Assembly: GCF_028622115.1 (NCBI RefSeq) | Contig: NZ_CP097263.1 | Coordinates: 2,418,001 to 2,482,000 of the forward strand | Direction: 5' to 3' | DNA from: Kutzneria chonburiensis | GTDB taxonomy: Bacteria; Actinomycetota; Actinomycetes; Mycobacteriales; Pseudonocardiaceae | Length of the DNA stretch: 64,000 nt | Shown: piece by piece, positions 33,059 to 42,098 of the stretch | Layout: the number at the start of each line of letters is the position of its first letter | Position numbering within the stretch: position 1 is the first letter of the stretch | Made by a program: the position numbers and the translations under genes | Notes under the pieces: model-generated | The model's input: the letters and a program-made list of their open reading frames with translations, nothing else | Database searches by the model: none | What the model was told of the DNA's origin: nothing

Positions 33059-35635
33059 ATGAAACGATCAGTCCAGCTGGCGGTCGGCGCGGCCACGGCG
33101 GTGCTCGCCGCCGTCGCGCTGACCGGCACCCCGGCGGACGCGTCCGGGGCCGGCAGTGCGGACGTCTACGTCTCTCCGCAGGGCAACGACAAGCAAGCCG
33201 GCACGTCAGCGCAGCCGGTGCGCACGCTGCAACAGGCGCAGACCCTGGTCCGTCAGCGCGCGCCGCAAGCTACAGGTGACCTGACCGTGCACCTCGCCTC
33301 CGGGGTGTTCGATCTGTCACAGCCGCTGAAGTTCGACGCCCGCGACTCCGGTGTCAACGGCCATCGGGTGATCTGGCAGGGCAGCGCCGGCACTCAGATC
33401 AGCGGCGGCCGGCAGGTCACCGGCTGGCACGCGGTGTCCGGCAAACCCGGACTTTTTGCCGCCCCAGCACCGAAAGGCCTCGACAACACGCGGCAGCTGT
33501 ACGTCAACGGCGTGCGTGAGCAGCGGGCCCAGGGGACGGTGCCGGTCACGGTGAAGGCGACCGCCACCGGCTACACCGCCTCGTCCGACGCCATGGCGGG
33601 CTGGCGGAATCAGAGCGACATCGAGTTCGTCTACACCGCGGGCGAGGCGCTGTGGAACATCCAGCGTGACGGCCTCGGGCAGTGGACCGAGCCGCGCTGC
33701 CCCATCGCGTCCATCAGCGGTACGACGATCACCATGGCCCAGCCCTGCTGGGACAACTCCACGAAACGCGTCCAGTTCCCGAACATTCCCGGGCGCAGCG
33801 TCAACATGGTCGGACCGTACGACCTGACCAACGGCCGGCATCCCACGTACGTGGAGAACGCGTTCGAGGTGCTGGACACGCCCGGCGAGTGGTACCTGGA
33901 CCGGTCTTCGCACACCGTCTACTACATGCCGCGGCCGGGTGAGAACCTGAGCACCGCCGACGTCGAGGCGCCGGCGCTGGAGCAGCTGATCACCGCGACC
34001 GGGCTGAGCAACGTGTCGTTCCGCGGGATCCAGTACTCGTACGCGACCTGGCTGACGCCGTCGTCACCGGAAGGCTTCTCCGAGATCCAGGCCGGCTACA
34101 CCAACACCGGTCCGGACGGCTGGGCCGTGCAGGGCCTGTGCCAGTTCGTGCCCAACGGCAAGTGCCCGTACGCCTCGTGGACGCCGGAACCGGGCAACAT
34201 CACCGTGTCCGGCGGCAGCGGCCTGGAGTTCAGCGACTCCGTGTTCACCCATCTCGGCGCGGCCGGGCTGCGGCTGGCCGACAACACCGCGAACACCATG
34301 GTGCGCGGCAATATCTTCACCGACATCTCGGGCAACGGCATCGAGATCGGCGGCGTCGACCAGCCCACCACCGGCAGCACGCACGACGTGCAGGTGCTGG
34401 ACAACCACCTGTACGGCCTGCCGCGGGAGTTCCACGGCGGCGTCGCCATCCTCAACGGCTACAGCCAGCACAACACGATCTCGCACAACCAGATCGACCA
34501 CGTCGCCTACTCGGCCATCTCGATGGGCTGGGGCGGCTGGCCCGACAAGATCAAGGTCGCCGCGACGCCCAACAACTCGCACGACAACCTGGTGTCCGAC
34601 AACCTGATCCACGACTACATGCTGTCGTTGGACGACGGCGGCGGCATCTACACCCAGGGCATCACCGGCAGCTCGCTGGCCACCGGCCAGAAGGTCACCG
34701 GCAACGTGATCTACGGGCAGTTGGGGCTGGGCAAGGGAATCTACACCGACAACGGCAACACGTACGAGAACGTCGTCGGCAACGTCGTCTACGGGGTGGC
34801 GTACGCCGATGTCGGCACCGCGCACGTGGACTACCGGGACAACCTCGGCAACAACGATCCCACGCTGATCCAGGGCAACTACTGGGAGCAGGGCGACAAG
34901 GACGGCAACAACAAGGGCGTCGTCACCCAGGGCAACCACCTGCTGGACAACCCGTCCGCCGCACCGAAGTCCATTGTGGACAATGCCGGGCTGGAGCCGG
35001 CGTACCGGGGACTGTTGGGACGAGCCGTTGGCGGTAACGGTGTGCCGGAGCAGCCGACCCGGGTTGGTTCGTTCGCCGCCGACGGCAAGGTGTACGTGAC
35101 CTGGAATCCCAGCTATGCCTTCAACAATGCCGCTGTGGACAGCTATCTCGTCACCGCCGGGTCTCGCACCGTCACTGTTCCGGCTTCGCAGTTCAACCGG
35201 TTGGGCTATGCCGTTGTCGACGGGCTGACCAACGGCAAGTCCTATGTGGTCACCGTGCGGGCGCACAACCGTTACGGCGCCAGCACTCCGTCTCTGCCGG
35301 CCGGTGCCGTGACGCCCGGTCCGTTGGCCGGCAAACACGCGGATGCCCCGACCGGCGGCAAGGCGTTGCCGTCGTCGAGCGCCGTCAGCCTGCACTGGAC
35401 GCCGCCGGCCGGGATGGGTGACACGCCCGTCATCGGCTACGTGATCACCGTGTCCGACGGGCGGACCATCGCCGTCAACGGTCGGGATGCCTTGGTGTCC
35501 CAGCCCACCGCCAAGGGCATGACCCGCGTCGTCGACGGTCTCAAGGCCGGCACTGCCTACACGTTCACCATCGCCGCCGTCACCGCCGACGGTCCTGGCG
35601 CCGCGTTGACCGTGCAGACGACTACCGGTTCGTAG
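33059..35635 (+). CDS. Secreted beta-helix protein with two FN3 domains
   Basis: 858 residues from the ATG at 33059 (GGAG site). A signal peptide runs to about residue 29. The N-terminal YVSPQGNDKQAGTSAQPVRT starts a right-handed parallel beta-helix. That helix includes TRQLYVNGVREQRAQG, typical of GH141/GH120-like enzymes, and a long run of Asn/Asp-rich turns (SHDNLVSDNLIHDY, TDNGNTYENVVGNVVY). Two fibronectin type III domains close it (residues about 665-755 and 760-855). It is probably a polysaccharide lyase or glycosidase acting outside the cell; the exact activity is not assigned. Confidence 0.8.
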   Translation: MKRSVQLAVGAATAVLAAVALTGTPADASGAGSADVYVSPQGNDKQAGTSAQPVRTLQQAQTLVRQRAPQATGDLTVHLASGVFDLSQPLKFDARDSGVNGHRVIWQGSAGTQISGGRQVTGWHAVSGKPGLFAAPAPKGLDNTRQLYVNGVREQRAQGTVPVTVKATATGYTASSDAMAGWRNQSDIEFVYTAGEALWNIQRDGLGQWTEPRCPIASISGTTITMAQPCWDNSTKRVQFPNIPGRSVNMVGPYDLTNGRHPTYVENAFEVLDTPGEWYLDRSSHTVYYMPRPGENLSTADVEAPALEQLITATGLSNVSFRGIQYSYATWLTPSSPEGFSEIQAGYTNTGPDGWAVQGLCQFVPNGKCPYASWTPEPGNITVSGGSGLEFSDSVFTHLGAAGLRLADNTANTMVRGNIFTDISGNGIEIGGVDQPTTGSTHDVQVLDNHLYGLPREFHGGVAILNGYSQHNTISHNQIDHVAYSAISMGWGGWPDKIKVAATPNNSHDNLVSDNLIHDYMLSLDDGGGIYTQGITGSSLATGQKVTGNVIYGQLGLGKGIYTDNGNTYENVVGNVVYGVAYADVGTAHVDYRDNLGNNDPTLIQGNYWEQGDKDGNNKGVVTQGNHLLDNPSAAPKSIVDNAGLEPAYRGLLGRAVGGNGVPEQPTRVGSFAADGKVYVTWNPSYAFNNAAVDSYLVTAGSRTVTVPASQFNRLGYAVVDGLTNGKSYVVTVRAHNRYGASTPSLPAGAVTPGPLAGKHADAPTGGKALPSSSAVSLHWTPPAGMGDTPVIGYVITVSDGRTIAVNGRDALVSQPTAKGMTRVVDGLKAGTAYTFTIAAVTADGPGAALTVQTTTGS

Positions 35636-35641
35636 AAGTTG

Positions 35642-35672
35642 CCGCCACGCCGGCGTTCTGCCGGCGTGGCGG
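35642..35672. terminator. GC-rich hairpin terminator after the beta-helix gene
   Basis: A perfect 13-bp stem (35642-35654 with 35660-35672) has a GTTCT loop. It lies 6 bases after the stop of the beta-helix gene and 21 bases before the next start. It ends in TAATTC but has no real T run. Confidence 0.85.
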
Positions 35673-35693
35673 TAATTCGGTGGCCAGCCGGAG

Positions 35694-36614
35694 GTGGTCG
35701 GCATCACACTGCCGGGCATGCTGGAGGACTGGAAAGCGCAGGGCTTCGTCATCCTGCCGTCGTTGTTGTCGACCGCCGACCTCGCGCCGGCTCTCGGTGA
35801 GCTGGGGTTGATGTTCCCCTCGCCCCAGGGCTTTCACGACGGCACCGATCCCCGGCGGTCGCGTTTCCTCGACGACGAGTTCGACGGCATCGACTCCTTT
35901 CCTTTCGCCAGCGTCGAAGTCGGGTTGCTCGCCGTGCATCCGAAGATCGTCTCCTTGGCGGCCGAGCTGTTGGGCACTGCCGACATCCGGCTCTACGGCG
36001 CCGAGGCGTGGGCCAAGTACACCGGGGCCACGTCGTACGACCAGGACCTGCACCGGGACTACCTCAACCACACCGTGCTCGTGCCCAGCACCGAGTTTCC
36101 GCAGGTGGAGATGTTCGTCTATCTCGTCGACGTGCCCGAGGAGCTCGGTCCCCCACACCTCGTTCCGCGGCGGTGGACGTCCCACCTGGACGCCGTCCCC
36201 AACTGGTTTTCCCGTTCCGGCCCCGGCCACGGCGACTTCGTCGCCCCCGGCAGTCCCGCCTTGTACTCCCAGGAGATCTCCGCCGCCGGTCCCGCCGGCA
36301 CCGTCATCGCCTTCGAGGCCGGCACCTTCCACCGCGGCACCGAGCTCCGCCAGCCCCGCGGCGCCCGCTATTCCATGCACCTCTGCTTCCGCCGCTCCAG
36401 CGACGACTGGGCCCTCCGCCAGGGTTGGGCCGTCGAGAGCCACAAGCCCGAGTGGTACTCCTTCGTTCCCCGCGCCACCCCGTCGCAGTTGGCCCTGCTC
36501 GGCTTTCCGCCGCCCGGGCACCCTTTCTGGACCGCCGAAACCCTCGCCGGCATGGCGCTGCGCTACCCGGACCTCGACCTGTCCCCGTGGAAGAGCGCCA
36601 GCAAGTCGAGTTGA
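35694..36614 (+). CDS. Phytanoyl-CoA dioxygenase (PhyH) family protein
   Basis: 306 residues from GTG 35694; ATG 35718 (MLEDWKAQGF) is a plausible alternative. Iron ligands are His120 and Asp122 (DLHRDYLNH) and His213 (GTFHRGTELRQ), with the 2-oxoglutarate arginine nearby (PRGARYS). This is a 2-oxoglutarate/Fe(II) oxygenase of unknown substrate; relatives act in natural-product hydroxylation. A strong terminator lies just upstream, so it has its own promoter. Confidence 0.83.
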   Translation: MVGITLPGMLEDWKAQGFVILPSLLSTADLAPALGELGLMFPSPQGFHDGTDPRRSRFLDDEFDGIDSFPFASVEVGLLAVHPKIVSLAAELLGTADIRLYGAEAWAKYTGATSYDQDLHRDYLNHTVLVPSTEFPQVEMFVYLVDVPEELGPPHLVPRRWTSHLDAVPNWFSRSGPGHGDFVAPGSPALYSQEISAAGPAGTVIAFEAGTFHRGTELRQPRGARYSMHLCFRRSSDDWALRQGWAVESHKPEWYSFVPRATPSQLALLGFPPPGHPFWTAETLAGMALRYPDLDLSPWKSASKSS

Positions 36615-36672
36615 CGGCCGACGGCCGCCCTGGCCAAGATCGCCTGCAGACGGTCACTGAGGGGGCACCTGG

Positions 36673-37074
36673 ATGGCGAAGCGTGAGTGGCGGCTCAGCA
36701 ATACCCCTACCGAGTACCGGGACGCGGTGCTGAACGCGAAGTGGTACGGCTACGAGCTGATGAGCCTCTCGGCCCCGCTCCACGTCAACTGGCAGGTCGA
36801 CGGCCGGATCGACAACGTCGCACGGGACTTCCCGATGATTGACCTCAACGAGATCCGGGCGTTCCTGGCGGAGACCGGGAAGACCGTGCCGTGGGTCTGG
36901 CTGGGCCGGCTCGAACCGCTCCCGGAGGGGATGAAGTCCTACTGGCGTCTAAGCCTGGACACGGCCACCCCGGACCTCATCCTGCGAATGCGGCCGAGCC
37001 ATTTCCCGGGGAGGTACCTGGCCAGCCGGGCGTTGCAGCCGTACGACCCGTACGCGTCCGGGCGTCGGCGCTAG
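36673..37074 (+). CDS. Hypothetical protein, 133 residues
   Basis: It has an ATG start after a GGGGGCACCTGG stretch and a coding-like composition. It is rich in aromatic and charged residues: RLSNTPTEYRDAVLNAKWYG, NWQVDGRIDNVARDFP, WVWLGRLEPLPEGMKSYW. No family is recognised, and there is no signal or membrane segment. It overlaps the end of the convergent PPOX gene by 4 bases. Confidence 0.6.
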   Translation: MAKREWRLSNTPTEYRDAVLNAKWYGYELMSLSAPLHVNWQVDGRIDNVARDFPMIDLNEIRAFLAETGKTVPWVWLGRLEPLPEGMKSYWRLSLDTATPDLILRMRPSHFPGRYLASRALQPYDPYASGRRR

Positions 37075-37490
37075 ACGGAGCGGATGTCGGCCTTGATCAG
37101 GTGGGGGTCCTTGTCCTGGTCCTCGGCGGCGATGCCGAAGGCGATGATGCGGCGGGGATGGATCCGGATGATGGGCCCGGGCATCTGGCTACCGCCGTCG
37201 GCCGGATCGACGAGGGCCTCGGCGTCGCCGCGGATCTCCAGGCAGCGGACTCGCCACGGCGAGGTGGAGACGATGTCGTCGACGACAAAGGCGGCCTGGC
37301 CGTTGGCGGCGACGTTGCGGAACTTGCGGCTGGCGGCCATGTTGAAGCCGCCGATGTCGATGGTGCCGGTCGCGGCGTTGTAGCGGAAGCCGACGGGGTT
37401 GGCCTGGAGGGTGCCGTCGGGCTGGGCGGTGGCCAGCCGGCCGAGGGGCTGACCGGCGAGGTAGGACAGCTCGGCGTCGGTGAAGGACAC
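37071..37490 (-). CDS. PPOX-class F420-dependent oxidoreductase
   Basis: 139 residues from GTG 37490, chosen because family members begin (V/M)SFTDAELSYLAGQPLGRLAT. Further blocks are DGTLQANPVGFRYN, GGFNMAASRKFRNV, QAAFVVDDIVS and a C-terminal PGPIIRIHPRRIIAFGI. This split-barrel family binds F420 and reduces various substrates or quinones. A 5' extension is open but overlaps a hairpin. Confidence 0.85.
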   Translation of the reverse strand: MSFTDAELSYLAGQPLGRLATAQPDGTLQANPVGFRYNAATGTIDIGGFNMAASRKFRNVAANGQAAFVVDDIVSTSPWRVRCLEIRGDAEALVDPADGGSQMPGPIIRIHPRRIIAFGIAAEDQDKDPHLIKADIRSV

Positions 37491-37511
37491 GATGAGGAGG
37501 ACCTTTCCTGT

Positions 37512-37546
37512 GGTGGAGGCTGCGACCTCAGTCTGCAACCTCCACC
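37512..37546 (-). terminator. Hairpin between membrane gene and PPOX gene
   Basis: GGTGGAGGCTGC (37512-37523) pairs with GCAACCTCCACC (37535-37546) with one mismatch. It lies 28 bases after the stop of the upstream (leftward) membrane gene and 21 bases before the PPOX start. Confidence 0.55.
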
Positions 37547-37573
37547 ATCCTGGAGATCAAGCCCAGGAAAGGA

Positions 37574-38248
37574 TCAGGCCTCGGCGACGACGGACGCGGG
37601 CGTCGGGAAGACGTCGCCGAGGATGGCCTCGCCCTTGGTCAGCCAGGCCACGCCGAAGGCCATCACGGCGATGGTCTCCAACCACAGCTCGGGATGCAGC
37701 CCGGCGGTGGCGGCGGCGAAGAACTGGTGCACGGCGGCGATCGCCAACAGGCAGCCGATGATCACGACACCACACGTCAGGTACAGCCGGTTGCGTTGCA
37801 GCTTGCGCTCGGTCGGCCCCATCTCGCTGGTCCGGCGGAACAGGAAGATGGCGAAGAAGGCGATCGTCAGGAAGAAGATGGACGCGAACACCAGGTGCAG
37901 CACGCCGATCAGCGCGGCGGTGCCGGACGGGTCGCCCGGCGCCGTGGGGAACAGGCCGACGCCGATGGCGGCGAGGCCGGCGAGGTTGCCGGCGACGTCG
38001 TCGATGACGTCATAACCACGGTAGGACAACAGGAACGCACCCACGGCGCACATGCTGCCGACGAAAACGCCGCGCATGTCGGTGTAGAAGTAGGAGCTGA
38101 TCGAGTCCTGCAGCCCACCGCCCTGGATGATCAGCTTGCCGATGATCAGGACCGCCGGCAGGGCCAGGCCGATCAGGCCGATGGCGCGCCGCAGGTACAG
38201 GTACGAGTGGACGAGGGTGTCCGATGGGGATCGAGTAGTCGGGCTCAT
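37574..38248 (-). CDS. Integral membrane protein, DUF998-like
   Basis: 224 residues from ATG 38248. About six membrane helices: residues 20-40, 60-80, 90-107, 110-140, 155-178 and 185-205. It contains DSISSYFYTDMRGVFVGSM, a loop often seen in DUF998-type or related actinobacterial membrane proteins. Function is unknown. The in-frame extension upstream is not used; the ATG at 38248 fits the first helix. Confidence 0.65.
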   Translation of the reverse strand: MSPTTRSPSDTLVHSYLYLRRAIGLIGLALPAVLIIGKLIIQGGGLQDSISSYFYTDMRGVFVGSMCAVGAFLLSYRGYDVIDDVAGNLAGLAAIGVGLFPTAPGDPSGTAALIGVLHLVFASIFFLTIAFFAIFLFRRTSEMGPTERKLQRNRLYLTCGVVIIGCLLAIAAVHQFFAAATAGLHPELWLETIAVMAFGVAWLTKGEAILGDVFPTPASVVAEA

Positions 38249-38408
38249 GGCCGCCTCCGCGCGAAGTCGCTGTCCTCTTGATCGGCGCACGCCGCCAGGG
38301 ACCTTAGTCCTGACCTCGGGTTTTCACGTGATCGGCGGACACTTCGCGTTGTCGGCCCCCTCCCCCGGTGCGAGGATGGCCGCCTGGTTCCTACCCGAGG
38401 AGCACGTC

Positions 38409-38804
38409 ATGGGCGCAAAGCTCGATCCCTACCTCAGCTTCGACGGCGACGCCCGCCAGGCCCTGGAGTTCTACCAGGCCGTCTTCGGCGGCGAGCTGTC
38501 GCTCAACACCTTCGGGCAGTACGGCATGGCCGGCGACGGCGCGGACAAGATCATGCACGGCTCGCTCAACGGCGACTACATCCTGATGGCCTCGGACACG
38601 CCGCCGGGCATGGAGTTCAACCCGGGCAGCAACGTCAGCATGTGCCTGTCCGGCGACTCCGAGGACGTGCTGCGCGGCTTCTGGGAGAAGCTGATCGACG
38701 GCGGCACCGTGTCGGTCCCGCTGGAGAAGCAGATGTGGGGCGACGTCTTCGGGTCCTGCGTGGACAAGTTCGGCATCTACTGGATGGTCAACATCGCCGG
38801 CTGA
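38409..38804 (+). CDS. VOC-superfamily (PhnB-like glyoxalase) protein
   Basis: 131 residues from ATG 38409 with LDPYLSFDGDARQALEFYQ, FGGELSLNTFGQYG, GDYILMASDTPPG and DVFGSCVDKFGIYWMVNI, the PhnB/3-demethylubiquinone-methyltransferase-like VOC group. These form dimeric metal sites; function here is unknown. It lies 42 bases ahead of the PadR gene on the same strand. Confidence 0.88.
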   Translation: MGAKLDPYLSFDGDARQALEFYQAVFGGELSLNTFGQYGMAGDGADKIMHGSLNGDYILMASDTPPGMEFNPGSNVSMCLSGDSEDVLRGFWEKLIDGGTVSVPLEKQMWGDVFGSCVDKFGIYWMVNIAG

Positions 38805-38846
38805 ACCCCCTTGCCCATAGTCCGGTGATCGGTATATACCGATCAC

Positions 38847-39184
38847 GTGACTGACGGTGCGCTGAGGGAGCCGACCTTCCTCGTCCTGACCGCGCTCGCG
38901 GCCGGGCCCCAGCACGGCTACGGGATCCTGCTCGACGTCGAGCAGATCTCGGCCGGCCGGGTCCGGCTGCGCGCCGGCACGCTCTACACCGCCCTCGACC
39001 GGCTGGTCGCCGACGACTGGGTGGCGGTGGACCGCGAGGAGGTGGTCGACGGGCGACTCCGCCGGTACTACCGCCTGACCGACCAGGGGGCGGCCAGGCT
39101 GGCGACCGAGGTGGAGCGGCTGCGGGTGACCACCCGGGCCGCCGAGACGCGCCTGCGGGCGCGGACCGTGGGGGAACGGCATGA
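38847..39184 (+). CDS. PadR-family regulator with probable 3' frameshift
   Basis: The winged-helix protein starts GALREPTFLVLTALAAGPQH and contains [24 protein letters not shown] (split for length: [23 protein letters not shown]), WVAVDREEVVDGRLRRYYRL. As read, the frame misses its stop and runs to 40160 in wrong-frame sequence. One more G in the G5 run at 39170-39174 would end the protein as RTVGGTA at the TGA of the ATGA overlap (39182-39184) with the next gene. That is the usual ending and coupling for this gene pair. Coordinates given are for that repaired end. Confidence 0.8.
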
Positions 39185-40113
39185 GCAGGGAACAACACTA
39201 CCGGCGACTGCTGCGGCTCTATCCGCAGGACCATCGGGCCACGCACGGCGAGGAGATGCTCGGCGTGCTGATGGCCGGCGGCGGTGGCCGGCGCGACGAC
39301 CTGAACCTGGTCGGCGGCGCGATCGCGCTGCACACCCGCCGGATGTTCAATCTGGACGGTGGCGTGCCGCTGCGGGACGTGATGGCGATCGTCAGCCTGC
39401 TGGGCCCGATCATCCTGCTCACCGGGGCGGCGTCCGACCTGCACGAGATCGCCTGGTGGATCAAGGGCGGCGACCTGGCCGACATCCCGTACACGCAGAT
39501 CCCGGAGTCGCCCGCCTGGGCCGCCTGGCTGGTCGTGGCGCTGCTGGCCCTGTCCGGGATGCGCAGGCTCGCGGCGCTGATGTCCTGGGTGGCCGTGCTG
39601 ACGCTGCTGGTGATCATCACCGAGATCCGCTGGAACTACTCCGGCGACCCGTCCAACGTGGGCTGGATGCTGCTCGGCCTGATCACCGCGATCTCGCTGA
39701 CCTGGTCGGCCGGGCCGAAGCGCGGCCTCGAGCTGGTCGGCCGGCGCGGCGTCCTGTTCGCGCTGGCCGGTGTGGCGACGTCGACCCTGCTGGTGGCCAT
39801 CAGTCCGAGCCTGTACCGGCTGAGCTTCGCGGCCTACCAGCTGGGGCCGTGGCTGGCCGTGGCCGCCATCGGGCTCGCCGCCTACCTGGCCTGCAACCGG
39901 GTCCCGCACCGCCGGACGGGCCGGCACGCGGCGTTCCTGCTCGCGGTGCCGGTCCTGTCCGACGTGTGGCAGTACCTGCTGATGGAGATCGTCGGCGCGC
40001 CGCTGTTCTGGATCGGCATCGTCGAGAACAGCCTCTTCTACGGCGTCCCACTGCTGATCGTGTTGGCGGCCAACGGAATTCTCCGGACGATCAAGAAGTC
40101 GCTGCCGAGCTGA
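39181..40113 (+). CDS. Membrane protein paired with PadR
   Basis: 310 residues. A cytoplasmic N-terminus (YRRLLRLYPQDHRATHGEEML) is characteristic of actinobacterial membrane proteins encoded after PadR genes. About seven hydrophobic helices follow. Function is unknown; the pair probably forms a regulated envelope module. The ATG overlaps the expected PadR stop. The 3' end overlaps the convergent hydrolase by 23 bases. Confidence 0.75.
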   Translation: MSREQHYRRLLRLYPQDHRATHGEEMLGVLMAGGGGRRDDLNLVGGAIALHTRRMFNLDGGVPLRDVMAIVSLLGPIILLTGAASDLHEIAWWIKGGDLADIPYTQIPESPAWAAWLVVALLALSGMRRLAALMSWVAVLTLLVIITEIRWNYSGDPSNVGWMLLGLITAISLTWSAGPKRGLELVGRRGVLFALAGVATSTLLVAISPSLYRLSFAAYQLGPWLAVAAIGLAAYLACNRVPHRRTGRHAAFLLAVPVLSDVWQYLLMEIVGAPLFWIGIVENSLFYGVPLLIVLAANGILRTIKKSLPS

Positions 40114-40879
40114 GCACCTGGTGCAGCTTGGCCGCGAACGCCACCGGGTGCCGGGCGTAGCCGAGGTGCTCGCCCGGGAACTCGACGAGCGGCAGGCCCA
40201 GCCGCTCCGACAGCACGACGTTGGGGCGGTAGGCCAACAGGCCCCGTGACTCGACGCCACAGGCGAGGACCAGCTTGTCCCGGTCGAGCGCGGCCAAGTC
40301 CAGCTCGTGCCGCGGATACGGGTTGAACTCGTGGTCGAACCAGAACGGGACGTTGTGCCGCATCCGCTCGAACATCTCCCGCATGGCCGGCGGCGGCTCG
40401 AAGCCGGCCGGCGGGGACTTCGGCGGGGCGAGGCCGACGACCTTGGCGAACAGGGCCATGGCCGCCTCGTGCCCCTCGGCGAGATAGAGCTGGTACACCT
40501 CGTCCAGCTCGGCCAGCAGCTCGTCGCGGTCGGGCAGCAGGGAGACGAGCGGCGGCTCGTGCGGCACCGCCTTGAGCACGACGGACGGGTGCTGGGCCAG
40601 CAGCTCCAGCGTCACGATGGCGCCGGAGCTGCTGCCGAACACGTAACCGGGCTCGTCGGCCAGCAGCGCGCGGGCATCCTCGACATCGGCGGCCAGCTTG
40701 TCGGCCGGCACGGTGTCGACGGGGCTGCGGGCGAAGCCGGCCCTGTCGTACAGCACGACCCGGTACCGGTCGGCCAGCTGGGCGGCGGCGGCCTCGAAGA
40801 CGGTGCTGTCGCCGTTGCCGCCGACGATGAACAGCAGCACCGGCCCGCTGTCGCCGATTCTCTTGGTGTACAAGGTCAT
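40091..40879 (-). CDS. Alpha/beta hydrolase
   Basis: 262 residues from ATG 40879. The nucleophile elbow is GSSSG in YVFGSSSGAIVTLE; the acid and base are probably in the C-terminal part, with His in FPGEHLGYARHP. VVLYDRAGFARS is a typical oxyanion/strand-4 segment. Substrate is unknown. It is ATGA-coupled to the TetR gene upstream, so that regulator likely controls it. Confidence 0.85.
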   Translation of the reverse strand: MTLYTKRIGDSGPVLLFIVGGNGDSTVFEAAAAQLADRYRVVLYDRAGFARSPVDTVPADKLAADVEDARALLADEPGYVFGSSSGAIVTLELLAQHPSVVLKAVPHEPPLVSLLPDRDELLAELDEVYQLYLAEGHEAAMALFAKVVGLAPPKSPPAGFEPPPAMREMFERMRHNVPFWFDHEFNPYPRHELDLAALDRDKLVLACGVESRGLLAYRPNVVLSERLGLPLVEFPGEHLGYARHPVAFAAKLHQVLSSAATS

Positions 40880-41457
40880 TGCGTCCCCCTCAATTGCCTG
40901 AGCGCCGTCTCCACGAGGCCGAGCAGCGGGACCGGAGGGTCCGCCCGCAGCCAGTGGTCGGACGCCACCTGGGTGGCGGCGCCGACCGCCGCCGCCAGGA
41001 TCTCCGGATACATCCCGTGGTCGCCGGGCCCGAGTCGGTCGGCGATGGCTGCCGCCAGCCCCCGCTGCATCTTCACGTACGTCTTCAGCAGCTCGCCGGC
41101 CATCGCCGGCGAGCTCAGCACGGGCCGCAGGCCGGCCAGCCACCCGGGCGGCGGCAACTCGGCCGCGGGCGCGTGCACCTCGAGCACGGCGGCGGTGATC
41201 GCGTCCCACAGCGGCTCGTCGGCCGGCCGGTCGAGCAGGACCTGCCCGACGCGGAAGATGCGGTCGGTGGCCCGCGAGGAGATGGCCTCGTACTTGCTGG
41301 AGAAGTAGTTGTTGAAGGTGCGCGGGGACACGCCCGCCGCGGCGGCGATGTCCTCGACCAGCACGTTGTCCAGCCCGCGCTCGACGGCCAGCGTCAGCGC
41401 GGCCATGCTCAGCGCCTCGCGGGTGGCCTGCTTCTTGCGCTCACGGAGTCCGGACAC
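40876..41457 (-). CDS. TetR-family transcriptional regulator
   Basis: 193 residues. The N-terminal HTH reads RKKQATREALSMAALTLAVE, then VEDIAAAAGVSPRTFNNYFSS. The C-terminal ligand domain resembles the MftR/TetR group common in actinobacteria. It is the first gene of a two-gene unit with the alpha/beta hydrolase. Confidence 0.88.
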   Translation of the reverse strand: MSGLRERKKQATREALSMAALTLAVERGLDNVLVEDIAAAAGVSPRTFNNYFSSKYEAISSRATDRIFRVGQVLLDRPADEPLWDAITAAVLEVHAPAAELPPPGWLAGLRPVLSSPAMAGELLKTYVKMQRGLAAAIADRLGPGDHGMYPEILAAAVGAATQVASDHWLRADPPVPLLGLVETALRQLRGTQ

Positions 41458-41491
41458 CCCGCCACCCTAGCAAAAGTTGCGGGGCACGCAA

Positions 41492-42016
41492 TTATTTCCG
41501 GAGCAGTTGCCGGTCGGCGGCGCGCAGCGTGACCACCCGCGTCACCTTGCCGTCCTCGCCGGTCACGTCGCGCACGATCTCGAAGCCGGCCTTCATGGCC
41601 ATCGCCAGCGAGCGGGTGTTCTCGGCGGCCACGCAGCCGTGCACGGCGTCAAGGCCCAGCTCGTCGAAGCCGTAGTCGATCACGCGGTAGGACAGCTCGG
41701 TGCCGAGGCCCAGCCGCCACACGTCACGGATCAGGGCGCAGATCAGCTCGTGCCCGTCGACGTTGCCGGTCTTCTTCAGCTCGGCGTGGCCGATGTAGCG
41801 GCCGTCCAGCCGCACCGCCCACACGTCGAACATGTTCTTCGGGTACACCTCGGTGAACAGCAGCCCGAACAGCGTTCTGATCGTCTCTTCGGGCTGCCGT
41901 TCCTGCCCCATCCATCTACAGACCTCCTCGTCACGTAACAGCGCGACGAAGTCGTCGGAGTCCTCGGGCGTGTAGGGGCTCAGCAGAAGGCGCTCGGAGC
42001 GCAGCGTGGGAGTCAC
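41492..42016 (-). CDS. GNAT-family N-acetyltransferase
   Basis: 174 residues of the RimJ/RimL-like group: TLRSERLLLSPYTPEDSDDF at the start, YIGHAELKKTG, LGLGTELSYRVIDYGFDELG (acetyl-CoA region) and AENTRSLAMAMKAGFEIV. The substrate is unknown. A hairpin separates it from the P450 gene, so it is probably not part of the NRPS operon. Confidence 0.87.
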   Translation of the reverse strand: MTPTLRSERLLLSPYTPEDSDDFVALLRDEEVCRWMGQERQPEETIRTLFGLLFTEVYPKNMFDVWAVRLDGRYIGHAELKKTGNVDGHELICALIRDVWRLGLGTELSYRVIDYGFDELGLDAVHGCVAAENTRSLAMAMKAGFEIVRDVTGEDGKVTRVVTLRAADRQLLRK

Positions 42017-42052
42017 GGCCGAACGCTATCCGCAGGCCCGATCAGCGGCAAT

Positions 42053-42087
42053 CATCCCATCGTGCAAGGAAAGTAGCCGATGGGGTG
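42053..42087 (-). terminator. Terminator hairpin at the end of the NRPS operon
   Basis: CATCCCATCG (42053-42062) pairs with CGATGGGGTG (42078-42087) with one mismatch and a 15-base loop. It starts 12 bases after the P450 stop on the leftward strand and marks a likely end of the biosynthetic transcript. Confidence 0.55.
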
Positions 42088-42098
42088 AGTAACGAGGG

